NCBI RefSeq assembly: GCF_030345715.1
Contig: NZ_JAUASX010000027.1
Location: 1-60,374, forward strand
Length of the DNA stretch: 60,374 nt
Direction: 5' to 3'
Origin: Solimonas sp. SE-A11
GTDB taxonomy: Bacteria; Pseudomonadota; Gammaproteobacteria; Nevskiales; Nevskiaceae
Shown here: one piece after another, positions 47,642 through 58,964 of the stretch
Layout: every line of letters begins with the position of its first letter
Numbering within the stretch: the first letter of the stretch is position 1
The notes under the pieces: model-generated
What the model was told of the DNA's origin: nothing
Seen by the model: the letters and a program-made list of their open reading frames with translations, nothing else
Databases searched by the model: none
Made by a program: the position numbers and the translations under genes

Positions 47642-49375
47642 TTAGTCGCCCGCCGTGCAGGCATTGGCCTGAGCGAGATCGATGTGTCCGTCCCTGACTT
47701 TTTTCAGTGCCGACTGGCGAAGGTCGAGTATACCTTCCTTGGCGGCCTGGTCTGCGACGTCGATGGCATTGCCGCCTTCCATGATGATGCGGCCCATGGC
47801 GTCGCTGAAGGGCATGACCTGATAGATGCCGGTACGGCCCTTATAACCGTTGTCACACTGATCGCAGCCTACGGCCTCATATACGGTGAAGGCGGGGGCA
47901 TCGATCTCGGCTTCCGTAAAACCTTGCTTGAGTAATTCCCCTCGCGGGATGTTCGCAGGCCGTTTGCAGACCTTGCAGAGCCGGCGTGCCAGACGCTGGG
48001 CGATGATCAGTGTCAGGGTGGAGGCCAGGTTATAGGCCGGAACGCCCATGTTCATCAGGCGCACGATGGTCTGCGGCGCGTCGTTGGTATGCAGGGTGGA
48101 GAGCACCAAGTGGCCGGTCTGCGCGGCTTTGATCGCTATCTCGGCCGTTTCCAGGTCACGGATTTCGCCGACCATGATGACGTCCGGATCCTGGCGCAGG
48201 AAGGCTTTCAGGGCGGCCGCAAAGGTAAGGCCTACCTTGGGTTGCACGTTGACCTGGTTGATGCCCGGCAGGTTGATTTCCGCCGGGTCCTCGGCCGTGG
48301 AGATGTTGATGTCGTCGGTATTGAGGATATTGAGGCCAGTATACAGCGACACGGTCTTGCCGGAGCCGGTGGGGCCGGTCACCAGGATCATGCCCTGCGG
48401 CTCGGCCAGGGCCTTCATGTAGGCGTCCTTCTGCTCCGGCTCATAGCCCAGGGCGTCAATGCCTAGCTGCGCACTACTGGGATCGAGAATACGGCAGCAG
48501 ATTTTCTCGCCGAACAGCGTCGGGCAAGTGCTGACTCGGAAGTCGATGGCCTTGGTCTTGGACAGATGCAGCTTGATGCGGCCGTCCTGCGGCACGCGGC
48601 GCTCGGCCAGGTCCAGACGTGACATGACCTTGACGCGGGCAGCGATGCGCACGGCCTGACTGATCGGCGGCTGCGAGATGGTCTTTAGCTCGCCATCCTT
48701 GCGGTAGCGGATGCGGAAGCTTTTTTCGTAAGGCTCGAAATGGATGTCCGAAGCGCCCTGATTGATGGCATCAATCATGATTTTGTTTACGAACTTGACT
48801 ATCGGCGCATCCTCGGCATCGGAGCGGGTGACCTCCGGGCCTTTGTCTTCCTCGCCGTCCGAGATGTCGATGTCGGCGAGATCCTCGTCGTCCACCTTCA
48901 TGTCGGAGGCGCTGAGGGCGTTGATCGCCTGCTCCAGCGCTTTGGCCAGCTTGTCTTCCTCGACCAAGATGGCTTCGGTCTGGTTGCCGGTGGCGAACTT
49001 GATCTCGTCCAAGGCGGCGAGATTGGTGGGGTCTGACACACAGACGTACATCTTTTTGCCGCGCTTGAAGATCGGCAGGGCGTTGGTTTTGCGCAGGACC
49101 TTCTCGCTGACCTCGCGATAAGCCGCAGAGTCGATATCGAGGGTAGCCAAATCAGCCAATGGGACACCGAACTCTGTGCTGGCGGCTTCCGCAACCCGTG
49201 CAGGGGAGGTGAGCTTGGATTCCACTATCAGCTTCACAAAAGGAGTGCCGGACTTAATCGACTGCTGCTGCAGTTCCCGTCCCTTATCCTCGGTCAGAAG
49301 GCCGTCCGCGACCAAACGACGCGCCAAGCCCCCTAGGAATGTGACGGGCGCTGGGGTTTGTGGGCTGATAGCCAT
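47642..49375 (-). CDS. pilB: Type IV pilus assembly ATPase PilB
   Basis: PilB is the cytoplasmic hexameric ATPase that drives pilus extension. The 577-residue product has the N-terminal MshEN domain (about 10-150), Walker A GPTGSGKTVSLY, Asp box DPAEINLPGINQVNV, Walker B VGEIRDLETAEIA, the His box STLHTNDAPQTIVRL, and the zinc-binding CKVCKR...CDQCDNGYKG near the C-terminus. No pilT or pilM-Q genes are in the window. Confidence 0.97.
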   Translation of the reverse strand: MAISPQTPAPVTFLGGLARRLVADGLLTEDKGRELQQQSIKSGTPFVKLIVESKLTSPARVAEAASTEFGVPLADLATLDIDSAAYREVSEKVLRKTNALPIFKRGKKMYVCVSDPTNLAALDEIKFATGNQTEAILVEEDKLAKALEQAINALSASDMKVDDEDLADIDISDGEEDKGPEVTRSDAEDAPIVKFVNKIMIDAINQGASDIHFEPYEKSFRIRYRKDGELKTISQPPISQAVRIAARVKVMSRLDLAERRVPQDGRIKLHLSKTKAIDFRVSTCPTLFGEKICCRILDPSSAQLGIDALGYEPEQKDAYMKALAEPQGMILVTGPTGSGKTVSLYTGLNILNTDDINISTAEDPAEINLPGINQVNVQPKVGLTFAAALKAFLRQDPDVIMVGEIRDLETAEIAIKAAQTGHLVLSTLHTNDAPQTIVRLMNMGVPAYNLASTLTLIIAQRLARRLCKVCKRPANIPRGELLKQGFTEAEIDAPAFTVYEAVGCDQCDNGYKGRTGIYQVMPFSDAMGRIIMEGGNAIDVADQAAKEGILDLRQSALKKVRDGHIDLAQANACTAGD

Positions 49376-49480
49376 TAATCAATCTCCGATTGCCGTTGGA
49401 GATTATCCGATAGCCTCTGGTTAAACAAAGATGTGCTTGCTGCGCAATAACGAAATATTCTTAGGTCTCGCGAAACCTTG

Positions 49481-49512
49481 CAAAAAAAACGCCGCCCCAA
49501 AGGGCGGCGTTC
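49481..49512 (-). terminator. pilA terminator
   Basis: On the minus strand AACGCCGCCC and GGGCGGCGTT pair around TTTG and are followed by TTTTTTTGC, 25 bases after the pilA stop. It should give a discrete, abundant pilA transcript separate from pilB. Confidence 0.92.
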
Positions 49513-49536
49513 TCAAACGTCAGCTTAATACCGCTA

Positions 49537-49944
49537 TTAGGTGCGGCACTGAGCCGGCACGTACTTGGCGATGTTGCCCGCGCACGTCCAGACCACCGGG
49601 TCACCGGCGGCCGGGGTCAACGTAATCGTGACGGCGCCGGCCTTGGCGGTCGTGATCAGTTCCAACTCGCCGGTAGGCCCGTCGCAGGTCATGCTCGCCA
49701 GGTTCTCAGTGGCAGCCGGCGTGTTAACCCCAACGCAGTTATCGGCGGCCAGCGTGCCGCCGTTGTTGGCGATGTTCTCACCCACAGTGGCCTTGGCGGC
49801 GGAGCCAACCACCATCGCTTCGGAGACGCGAGCGCGGATGGTGTAGTCCTGGTAAGCCGGCAGTGCGATGGCGGCCAGGATGCCGATGATCGCAACGACG
49901 ATCATCAGTTCGATCAGCGTGAAACCCTTCTGGATCTGCTTCAT
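49537..49944 (-). CDS. pilA: Type IV major pilin PilA
   Basis: A 135-residue type IVa pilin. The leader MKQIQKG is cut by PilD before F8, leaving the N-terminal helix [20 protein letters not shown] with the conserved E5 of the mature protein. The globular domain has cysteine pairs ([25 protein letters not shown]), the last two forming the usual C-terminal disulfide loop. AAGGAGTCGTTA precedes the ATG at 49944. A longer frame starting at 50016 has no ribosome site and overlaps the promoter. It is divergent from the TfpX/TfpZ-like gene. Confidence 0.97.
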   Translation of the reverse strand: MKQIQKGFTLIELMIVVAIIGILAAIALPAYQDYTIRARVSEAMVVGSAAKATVGENIANNGGTLAADNCVGVNTPAATENLASMTCDGPTGELELITTAKAGAVTITLTPAAGDPVVWTCAGNIAKYVPAQCRT

Positions 49945-49997
49945 TAACGACTCCTTAGATTCGTATGTAATTTGGTGAGCTTGGGCTCGAAAGCAGA

Positions 49998-50015
49998 CCA
50001 GCAGGGTCCATGCCA
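49998..50015 (-). promoter_or_regulatory. sigma-54 promoter of pilA
   Basis: On the minus strand TGGCATGGACCCTGCTGG has the invariant GG and GC ten bases apart (consensus TGGCAC-N5-TTGC). The predicted start site is about 45 bases upstream of the pilA ATG. In Pseudomonas and relatives pilA is controlled by sigma-54 with PilS-PilR; those genes are not in the window. Confidence 0.75.
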
Positions 50016-50233
50016 TGCTCTGCCTCAGCGCAAGGGCAATGAATTCATATGCTTATTCACTATGCTCATTGCGCGCAATCCGGATGAACCGACAAAATTG
50101 TCAGCTCCTGACGTAAAATGTCGGTGAATGGCCATTCTGAACAATCACGATGGCCAGGGATTGCACGGCTTGCCCAGGCAATGGCAAGGTCCGCGGGGCG
50201 CTAGTGTCCGGCCTCTCTTTACTCTTGGCATCG

Positions 50234-51010
50234 ATGAATACAAATTTCAAGAAGCGGATGCGCGCGGGCCTGGTCCACCTGGCTTTGAGCCTGCTAGTCG
50301 CCGTGTTGGTGATCCTCATCATCTTCCGCGTCTGGTATCCGGGAGCCCTGGCCGAGTTGCAGGGCGTCAGCCACATCCTGCTGATCATGCTCGCGGTGGA
50401 CGTCTGCCTGGGGCCCCTGCTGACTGTGATCGCTTTCAATCCTCGGAAGAGCTTGCGCGAGTTGCGCGTTGATCTCGGCTTGATCGGTGCGGTGCAGATC
50501 GCGGCGCTGGTGTTTGGTGTGAGCACGATCGCGCAGGGACGCCCTACATACCTGGTCTTCAACATCGACCGTTTCAGCTTGGTATCGCCGGTGGATTTGG
50601 ATTCGCGCGGGCTGGAGATCGCGACGCATCGCGCGGGGGTGGGAGGTTTGTCGTGGCTCGGGCCGCGCACGGTGTCGGCGCGGCTGCCCGCGGATCCCAA
50701 GGCCAGGGAAGAAATCCTGTTCTCGGCGCTGAACGGCGGCGGGGACCTCGCACAGCGCCCGGAATGGTACCTGCCCTACGAAGATGAACGCGAAACGGCG
50801 TTGAAGAAGCTGCGCCCGATTGCGGAACTTAAGAAGGCCAACGGGCTGACGGAGCCACAGTGGCGGGCACTGCTCGATGGACTGGGGGAGGACCCGGCGC
50901 GTATCGGGTATCTGCCATTGATGGCGTACAACAAGCGCGAGGGTGTGGTCTTCATCGACCGGCGGACGGCGGAGATCGTGTCCACCGCTGCGCTGCTGCC
51001 AGTCTGGTAG
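50234..51010 (+). CDS. TfpX/TfpZ-like type IV pilin accessory protein
   Basis: The 258-residue product begins MNTNFKKRMRAGLVHLALSL and has three to four hydrophobic helices in its first 110 residues (LVAVLVILIIFRVWYPG, LLIMLAVDVCLGPLLTVIAF, LIGAVQIAALVFGV), then a soluble C-terminal part. This matches the TfpX/TfpZ pilin-accessory family, whose members are encoded beside group-specific pilins and support their assembly. GATGAATAC start chosen; an upstream ATG at 50150 would add 28 residues without a membrane segment. Divergent position next to pilA supports the call. Confidence 0.85.
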   Translation: MNTNFKKRMRAGLVHLALSLLVAVLVILIIFRVWYPGALAELQGVSHILLIMLAVDVCLGPLLTVIAFNPRKSLRELRVDLGLIGAVQIAALVFGVSTIAQGRPTYLVFNIDRFSLVSPVDLDSRGLEIATHRAGVGGLSWLGPRTVSARLPADPKAREEILFSALNGGGDLAQRPEWYLPYEDERETALKKLRPIAELKKANGLTEPQWRALLDGLGEDPARIGYLPLMAYNKREGVVFIDRRTAEIVSTAALLPVW

Positions 51011-51044
51011 TGCGGCACAGGCGGCTTGGCCGGCATAAGGAAGC

Positions 51045-51067
51045 CTGCCAGCCTGGGGGGGCTGGCA
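51045..51067 (+). terminator. hairpin after the TfpX/TfpZ-like gene
   Basis: CTGCCAGCC and GGCTGGCAG are perfect 9-base arms around five bases, 35 bases after the stop. There is no U-run, so it may be a weak terminator. Confidence 0.45.
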
Positions 51068-51109
51068 GTTAGCTTCGCCGGCCGGCTGCTAAACTAACCT
51101 CCCTCCTAA

Positions 51110-53725
<2,616 letters not shown>

Positions 53726-53733
53726 GGACTCGC

Positions 53734-54285
53734 ATGCTTCGAAACGGCCGCTGGATCGCCCTGGCTGCAGCCCTGCTGCTGACAGGCTGTGGCTTCCACC
53801 TGGCCGGCAAGCGGCCGCTGCCGCCGGCGCTGTCGTCGGTCTATATCGACAGCGTGACGCCCTATCAGGTGTCGGAGCCGCCGTTGGAGACGGCCCTGCG
53901 TGCCGGCTTGCGCCGGCGCGGTGCCGAGGTGGCGGGAGAGATCGAGAAGGCCAAGACCATCGTCCGCCTGAGCGAGCTGAAGGATCGCCGCGAGGTGCTG
54001 TCGGTGGGGCCGGACGGCAAGGCCAGCGAATACCTGCTGGTGAGCTCGGTGCGCTATGAGGTGATCAGCGGCGGCCGTGCGCTGCTGCCGCCCGACACGC
54101 TCAGCGCTTCGCGCGACTACAGCTTCCAGCCGGCCCAGGTGCTGGCCAAGGAAGCCGAGGAACAGCGCCTGCGCGAATTCATTCAGGGTGAGCTGGCGGA
54201 GCTGATCATGCTGCGCCTGGAGGCGAAGCTGGCCCGAGCTGGCGATCCAGCAGCGCCAGCGGATGTAGTACCTCCGGCGCCCTGA
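53734..54285 (+). CDS. lptE: LPS-assembly lipoprotein LptE
   Basis: LptE plugs the LptD barrel and completes the outer-membrane LPS translocon. The 183-residue product has a lipoprotein signal peptide with lipobox LLTGC and lipidated C19, then CGFHLAGKRPLPPALSSVYI, the family start. The usual downstream gene holA is absent; instead the convergent glcF-like gene begins, and the two reading frames overlap by 80 bases at their 3' ends. Confidence 0.95.
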   Translation: MLRNGRWIALAAALLLTGCGFHLAGKRPLPPALSSVYIDSVTPYQVSEPPLETALRAGLRRRGAEVAGEIEKAKTIVRLSELKDRREVLSVGPDGKASEYLLVSSVRYEVISGGRALLPPDTLSASRDYSFQPAQVLAKEAEEQRLREFIQGELAELIMLRLEAKLARAGDPAAPADVVPPAP

Positions 54286-55450
54286 GGCCGGCGCGGCGCA
54301 AGCCCGCCGCCAGATGCAGCGAGCAGCCGACGTTGCTGCTGACGATGTAGTCTGGCTGCAGTTTCCGCGACGCCTCCAGCTTGGGCTGCAGCAGGCGGTC
54401 CGCGTCTTCCGGGTGAGTGATGAAATGACTGCCGGCTGCGCCGCAGCAGGCCTGCTTGAGATCCAGTTCCAGCAGTTCGATCCCCGGGATTTTCTTCAGC
54501 AGTGCGCGTAGCGCATCGCCACCGCCGGTGACGTTGCGCTGCGTGCAGGGCTCGTGCACCGCAACGCGGGCCCGCAGCGGGCGCGGCTGCAGTGCCGCCG
54601 GCCAGCGCTGCAGCAGGAAGCGGTGGATGTCCTGAACCTGGCTGCGCAGGGTGTCACCTTCAGCCTTGCCCAGCAGATCCGGCGCGTCGAGCAGCGCGGC
54701 GCTGCAGCCGCTGGCGGTACCGAGCACGGCCGCGTAGCCGGCAAAGGCCCCGGCGTTGCGCCGCATGCAGGCGCGGGCCTCGTCCATCAGGCCGGCATGC
54801 TGGTAGAGCGCGCCGCAGCAGCCCTGGCCGGGGGGCAGCGCCACGCGCAGGCCCAGGCGCTGCAGCAGGCGTTGCGCGGCGGCCAGGGCTTCCGGGTCTG
54901 CCAGGTCGCTGGCGCAGCCGATGAACAGCGCGACATCGGCGGGACCATCCACGCCCGCGGCGCGGGCGCTGAAGGGCAGGGCGGGCAGCGGTGGCAGCAG
55001 GGAATCCAGCCGTGCCAGGCGGCCATGGCCGAGCAGGCCCAAGCGCCTGGCCAGGGCCTGCAGGCCGCTGGCCTGGTAGAGCCACAGCAGCAGGCCGGCG
55101 GCGCGCCGCGGCTCGCGCCGGGCCAGCACCGCGCCGATCAGGCGCGGCAGTTGCCGGCGTTGCGGAAGCTGCTGGTTGAGCGCGGCGCGGCCGGCGTCGA
55201 TCAGGCGGCCGTAGGGAACTTTTGCCGGGCAGACGGACTCGCAGGAACGGCAGCCGAGGCAGCCGTCGAGGTGGGCCTCCAACTTCGGCGTCGGCGCGAG
55301 GCTGCCGAGTGCCAGCCCCTGCATCAGCGCGATGCGCCCGCGCGGCGAGTCGCCCTCGTGCTGGGTGAGCCCGTAGGTCGGGCAATGGGGCAGGCACAGC
55401 CCGCACTTCACGCACAGGTCGGCATCGGCGATGGGGAAGGAAGCGGCCAT
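54206..55450 (-). CDS. glcF: Glycolate oxidase iron-sulfur subunit GlcF-like protein
   Basis: The 414-residue product has two 4Fe-4S clusters (CVKCGLCLPHCPTYG at about 14-28 and CLGCRSCESVCPAKVPYG at about 65-82) and two CCG domains (GQGCCGALYQHAGL and LKQACCGAAGSHFITHPE), the layout of GlcF and related lactate/glycolate dehydrogenase Fe-S subunits. glcD and glcE are not adjacent, so the partner flavoprotein is elsewhere or this is a related (Fe-S)-binding oxidoreductase subunit. The ATG at 55450 (MAASFPIADADLC) is preferred over the longer frame to 55507. Confidence 0.88.
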   Translation of the reverse strand: MAASFPIADADLCVKCGLCLPHCPTYGLTQHEGDSPRGRIALMQGLALGSLAPTPKLEAHLDGCLGCRSCESVCPAKVPYGRLIDAGRAALNQQLPQRRQLPRLIGAVLARREPRRAAGLLLWLYQASGLQALARRLGLLGHGRLARLDSLLPPLPALPFSARAAGVDGPADVALFIGCASDLADPEALAAAQRLLQRLGLRVALPPGQGCCGALYQHAGLMDEARACMRRNAGAFAGYAAVLGTASGCSAALLDAPDLLGKAEGDTLRSQVQDIHRFLLQRWPAALQPRPLRARVAVHEPCTQRNVTGGGDALRALLKKIPGIELLELDLKQACCGAAGSHFITHPEDADRLLQPKLEASRKLQPDYIVSSNVGCSLHLAAGLRRAGLRAPEVLHPLALLDRQLGPASPPGAA

Positions 55451-55505
55451 GTCACATAATAGGCGTTTGCCCGCCCTGAAAAATCCTGAAAAATAAGGAA
55501 ACCCC

Positions 55506-56222
55506 ATGAACCGCGCCCTTCTCGTCCTTGCGCTGTCGTCCTGTTCCCTGGCTGCCCAGGCCGCTCCCTGGTCCGGCGAGGTGGGGCTGGGCTATCTCGG
55601 CACCAGCGGCAACAGCGAGACCACCTCGTTCAACGGCAAGCTGGGCCTGAACTACGTCAACGGCCCCTGGAAGAATGCCTTCACCGCGTCGGCCATCAGT
55701 TCCTCCTCGGACGACGATGGCAGCACCGCCGAGCGCTACACGCTGGGCAACAAGCTGGACTGGGGTTTCTCGGACCGCGACTACATCTTCGGCGTGGTGG
55801 AGTGGGAAAAGGACCTGTTCGGCGGCGTGCGCGAGCGCACCTCCGAGGCGGTGGGTTATGGCCGCCATATCCTGACCGGGCCGGTGCACCTGCTGGACGC
55901 CGAGATCGGCGCCGGTGCGCGGCAGTTGCAGAACAACGACCCGGGCCGCACGCGCGAGGAAGACATGATCGGCCGCGCCTTCGGCAAATACCAGTGGAAG
56001 CTGTCGGAGACCGGCACCTTCATCCAGAGCCTCAAGCTGGAGTCGGGCGACGACAACACCTTCACCGAGTCGGTCACCGAGCTCAAGCTGTCGGTGGTGG
56101 GCAACCTGTTCGCGTCGCTGAGCTATACGATCAAGAACAACAGCGAGGTGCCGGCCGGCACCGAGCGCACCGATACCTTCGCGGCGGTGAACCTGTCATA
56201 CGCGTTCGGCAAGGGCGAGTAA
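55506..56222 (+). CDS. DUF481 family outer-membrane protein
   Basis: The 238-residue product has a signal peptide ([20 protein letters not shown], residues 1-20) and a DUF481 (YdiY-like) beta-barrel: [20 protein letters not shown], alternating hydrophobic strands and [10 protein letters not shown] at the end. These proteins are small outer-membrane barrels of unknown function, often acid-induced in enterobacteria. An AAGGAA ribosome site precedes the ATG. Confidence 0.92.
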   Translation: MNRALLVLALSSCSLAAQAAPWSGEVGLGYLGTSGNSETTSFNGKLGLNYVNGPWKNAFTASAISSSSDDDGSTAERYTLGNKLDWGFSDRDYIFGVVEWEKDLFGGVRERTSEAVGYGRHILTGPVHLLDAEIGAGARQLQNNDPGRTREEDMIGRAFGKYQWKLSETGTFIQSLKLESGDDNTFTESVTELKLSVVGNLFASLSYTIKNNSEVPAGTERTDTFAAVNLSYAFGKGE

Positions 56223-56266
56223 GCGCGTAGAATCGCCCCGTGCCGCGAGCCGGAGCCAGCGAAACC

Positions 56267-56602
56267 ATGACCAGCTATTACCAGCACCACGTCTTCTTCT
56301 GCTGCAACCAGCGCAAGCCGGGCGAGCGCACCTGCTGCAACGACAAGGGTGCGACGCGCGTACGCGACTACGCCAAGAAGCAGATCAAGAACCTGAGGCT
56401 GGCGGCGCCGGGCAAGGTGCGTATCAACATGGCCGGCTGCCTGGAGCGTTGCGAGGAAGGCCCCTGCATCGTGGTCTATCCGGAGGGTGTCTGGTACACC
56501 TACGTCGACGAGGACGATGTCGACGAGATCATCGAGCGCCACATCGGCAAGGGCGAGATCGTGGAGCGGCTGCGCCTGCCGGACACGGCGCCGGGCGCAT
56601 GA
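56267..56602 (+). CDS. (2Fe-2S) ferredoxin domain-containing protein
   Basis: A 111-residue thioredoxin-fold 2Fe-2S protein: [20 protein letters not shown] carries the first cysteines and [20 protein letters not shown] the others, the pattern of small ferredoxins related to the NuoE subunit. The partner enzyme is unknown. Start ATG at 56267 gives [11 protein letters not shown]; an in-frame GTG at 56240 is less likely. The def ATG overlaps its TGA. Confidence 0.9.
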   Translation: MTSYYQHHVFFCCNQRKPGERTCCNDKGATRVRDYAKKQIKNLRLAAPGKVRINMAGCLERCEEGPCIVVYPEGVWYTYVDEDDVDEIIERHIGKGEIVERLRLPDTAPGA

Positions 56603-57129
56603 TCCGCCAGGTGCTGCGCATGGGCGACCCGCGCCTGATGCGGGTGGCCCAGCCGGTGGCGGAATTCGGCACGCCGGCCTTGCGCGCGCTGGTGGAGGAC
56701 ATGTTCGACGCCATGCGCGATCTCAAGGGCGCGGGCCTGGCGGCGCCGCAGATCGGCGTGGACCTGCGCGTGGTGATCTTCGGCTTCCAGTCCAGCCCGC
56801 GCTACCCGCAGGCCGAGCCGGTGCCAGAGACGATCCTGATCAACCCGGCGCTGACGCCGCTGTCCGACGAGATGGAGGATGGCTGGGAAGGCTGCCTGTC
56901 GGTGCCCGGACTGCGCGGCGTGGTGCCGCGCCATGCGCGCCTGCGCTACCAGGGCTTTGACCTGGAGGGGCGGCCGATCGACCGCAGCGTGAGCGGCTTC
57001 CATGCGCGGGTGGTGCAGCACGAGTGCGACCACCTGGACGGCATCCTCTACCCGATGCGGATACGGGATTTCTCGAAGTTCGGGTTCAACGAGGTTTTAT
57101 TTCCCGGGCAGAACATCGCGGACGACTGA
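56599..57129 (+). CDS. def: Peptide deformylase Def
   Basis: Def removes the formyl group from nascent proteins. The 176-residue product has the three family motifs: GLAAPQIGV (about 45-53), [11 protein letters not shown] with the metal-binding cysteine, and [11 protein letters not shown] with the HExxH metal and catalytic residues. The ATG overlaps the preceding stop (ATGA). It is not next to fmt here, so it may be a second deformylase in the genome. Confidence 0.96.
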   Translation: MIRQVLRMGDPRLMRVAQPVAEFGTPALRALVEDMFDAMRDLKGAGLAAPQIGVDLRVVIFGFQSSPRYPQAEPVPETILINPALTPLSDEMEDGWEGCLSVPGLRGVVPRHARLRYQGFDLEGRPIDRSVSGFHARVVQHECDHLDGILYPMRIRDFSKFGFNEVLFPGQNIADD

Positions 57130-57155
57130 TTACAGCCCGGGGAGACGGTTGAAAT

Positions 57156-57188
57156 CCGTTCCTGCTTCGACAGGCTCAGCACGAACGG
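57156..57188. repeat. dispersed repeat, copy 5
   Basis: CCGTTCCTGCTTCGACAGGC followed by TCAGCACGAACGG; arms CCGTTC and GAACGG flank the TTCGACAGGCTCAGC core shared with copies at 11692, 35324, 35678 and 43763. It lies between convergent def and mltF and may act as terminator. Confidence 0.7.
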
Positions 57189-57210
57189 ATTGGCAATGGC
57201 CGCTCGCTTC

Positions 57211-58683
57211 TCAAAGCAGCGGCGAATTGATGTTGAGCGGATCTTTCTGCGGCGGCGGGGCTGAGGGCTCCGGCGCGGTGTCGTCGATGGTCGGCTCGCC
57301 GGTGAGGAAGCCGAGCATGTCGTAGTAGGTGCGGATGTTGCCGACGTAGGTCATGGCCTCGTAGCCGCGGGCGTAGCCGTAGCGGGTCTGGCTGAACCAG
57401 CGGGGCTTGGTCAGCAGCGGCAACGAGGCGCGCACGTCGATCCAGTGGTTGGGGTTGCCGCCGCGCTTCTGCGTCAGCACGCGGGCGTCCAGCAGGTGGC
57501 CGATGCCGAGGTTGTAGGCGGCCAGCGCCATCCAGGTGCGGTCGGGCTGCTTGATCTCCGGCGGCATCTGGTCGATCAGCATGCGGATGTAGGCGGCGCC
57601 GCCGCGGATGCTCTGCACCGGGTCCTCGCGGTTGGCGATCTTCATCCGTTGAGCGGTGCTGGTGGTGAGCTGCATCAGGCCGCGCACGCCCGTAGGGCTG
57701 ACGGCGTGGGGGTTCCACTGTGATTCCTGGTAGCCCATGGCCGCCAGCAGGCGCCAGTCCAGGTTGTTCTTGGCGGACCATTCCTCGAAGTGCTTGCGGT
57801 AAGCCGGCAGGCGAGTCTCGGTGTGCATGGCCAGCGTCAGCGCGCCGAAGGCGTTGACCTGCTCGATGTGGCCGAAGTGCCGCTCGCGGATGCGCGCCAG
57901 TTCGTCGCGGTCCAGGGTGCGCAGGTAGTCGGTGACCGGTGCGAACAGGCTGTCGTCGTCGCCCAGGGGGAAGGCCCAGGCGATGTCTTCCGACACGGCG
58001 ATGGGGAAGGCGACGCGCAGGTTGGGGTAGTAGCGCTGGTTGATGGCCAGCAGGTCGGAATTGGCCACGGTGTAGGCCAACTGGTCGTTGGCCACGGCGT
58101 AGAGCAGGTCTTCGGTCGACTGGTCGGCCGCCTCGTCGAACACCAGGCCGGGGAAGACGGTTTTCTGCAGTTGGCGCAGGCGCTCGGCGTGAACGCTGCC
58201 CTTGGCCACGCTGAAGTGGCCGCGCAGCGCGCCCAGGTCCTTGGGCTTGGGCTCGCCCATGCGATAGACCAGCTGGGGCACCACCTTCTGCACCGGCGGG
58301 GTGAAGCGCACCAGGCGCTCACGGCCCTCGCTGACGGTCACCGCGGCGGCGGCGAAGTGCGCCCGCCCGCTGCGGACCATCTCGATGGCCTGGGGGGCGG
58401 ACTCCGCCAGGACCACCTCCAGCTTCAGCTCCAGTCGCTGCGCCAGGGTGTTGGCCAGGTCGTATTCGTAGCCGGTGGCGCCGTCGCCGCTGACGTAGTA
58501 GGTGGTGGGGCTGTTGGTCATGGCCACCCGCAGCACCCCCAGCCGCCGGGCCTGGTCCAGGGCGCTCATCCGGGGCGAGCAGGTGGACAGCGCCAGGGTT
58601 CCCCCGACGACCAGCCCCAGGCCGATCCAGGTCAGGATCCGGCGAAAGGTGGAGGAAGGAGTAGGCGTTTCGGCTGGGTTCAT
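57211..58683 (-). CDS. mltF: Membrane-bound lytic murein transglycosylase MltF
   Basis: MltF cleaves peptidoglycan glycan strands to 1,6-anhydroMurNAc products. The 490-residue protein has an N-terminal anchor (GLGLVVGGTLALSTC, a possible lipobox), a solute-binding-protein type 3 domain (about 45-270, LGVLRVAMTNSPTTYYVSGD) and an SLT catalytic domain (about 300-440) with the catalytic glutamate in MGYQESQWNP, SPTGVRGLMQLT and AAYNLGIGHLLDAR. Length is normal. The anhydro-muropeptides it makes feed the AmgK-MurU recycling route encoded at 7059-8743. Confidence 0.95.
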   Translation of the reverse strand: MNPAETPTPSSTFRRILTWIGLGLVVGGTLALSTCSPRMSALDQARRLGVLRVAMTNSPTTYYVSGDGATGYEYDLANTLAQRLELKLEVVLAESAPQAIEMVRSGRAHFAAAAVTVSEGRERLVRFTPPVQKVVPQLVYRMGEPKPKDLGALRGHFSVAKGSVHAERLRQLQKTVFPGLVFDEAADQSTEDLLYAVANDQLAYTVANSDLLAINQRYYPNLRVAFPIAVSEDIAWAFPLGDDDSLFAPVTDYLRTLDRDELARIRERHFGHIEQVNAFGALTLAMHTETRLPAYRKHFEEWSAKNNLDWRLLAAMGYQESQWNPHAVSPTGVRGLMQLTTSTAQRMKIANREDPVQSIRGGAAYIRMLIDQMPPEIKQPDRTWMALAAYNLGIGHLLDARVLTQKRGGNPNHWIDVRASLPLLTKPRWFSQTRYGYARGYEAMTYVGNIRTYYDMLGFLTGEPTIDDTAPEPSAPPPQKDPLNINSPLL

Positions 58684-58775
58684 TTAGAATTCGCGCCTTC
58701 GCGGCGTCTGGCCTTGGTCCGAACGCTAGCACGGGGCCCTGGATTCTCGCAGAAACCAGCCCCGGAAGCCCCTCC

Positions 58776-58866
58776 GGAGAGGTGGCAGAGTGGTTTAATG
58801 TACCTGACTCGAAATCAGGCGTACGTTCATAGCGTACCGGGGGTTCGAATCCCTCCCTCTCCGCCA
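58776..58866 (+). tRNA. tRNA-Ser (anticodon CGA)
   Basis: A 91-base class II tRNA: acceptor GGAGAGG pairs with CCTCTCC, anticodon loop CTCGAAA gives anticodon CGA (58810-58812), a long variable arm follows (GTACGTTCATAGCGTAC), T-arm GGTTCGAATCC, and an encoded CCA. An integrase gene starts 98 bases downstream, which marks the tRNA 3' end as an island attachment site. Confidence 0.97.
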
Positions 58867-58920
58867 TCTTCTTTACGTAGCTGATAGCAAAGGTAAACCG
58901 CTGATCTTCCGCAGGCTTCA

Positions 58921-58940
58921 GCCTCTCGATACAGAGAGGC
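58921..58940. repeat. inverted repeat between tRNA-Ser and the integrase
   Basis: GCCTCTC and GAGAGGC are perfect 7-base arms around six bases, 55 bases after the tRNA end and 25 bases before the integrase start. It could be an integrase arm site or a tRNA terminator without a U-run. Confidence 0.45.
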
Positions 58941-58964
58941 GCTACAGAGCGCGGAGTTTGCGGA

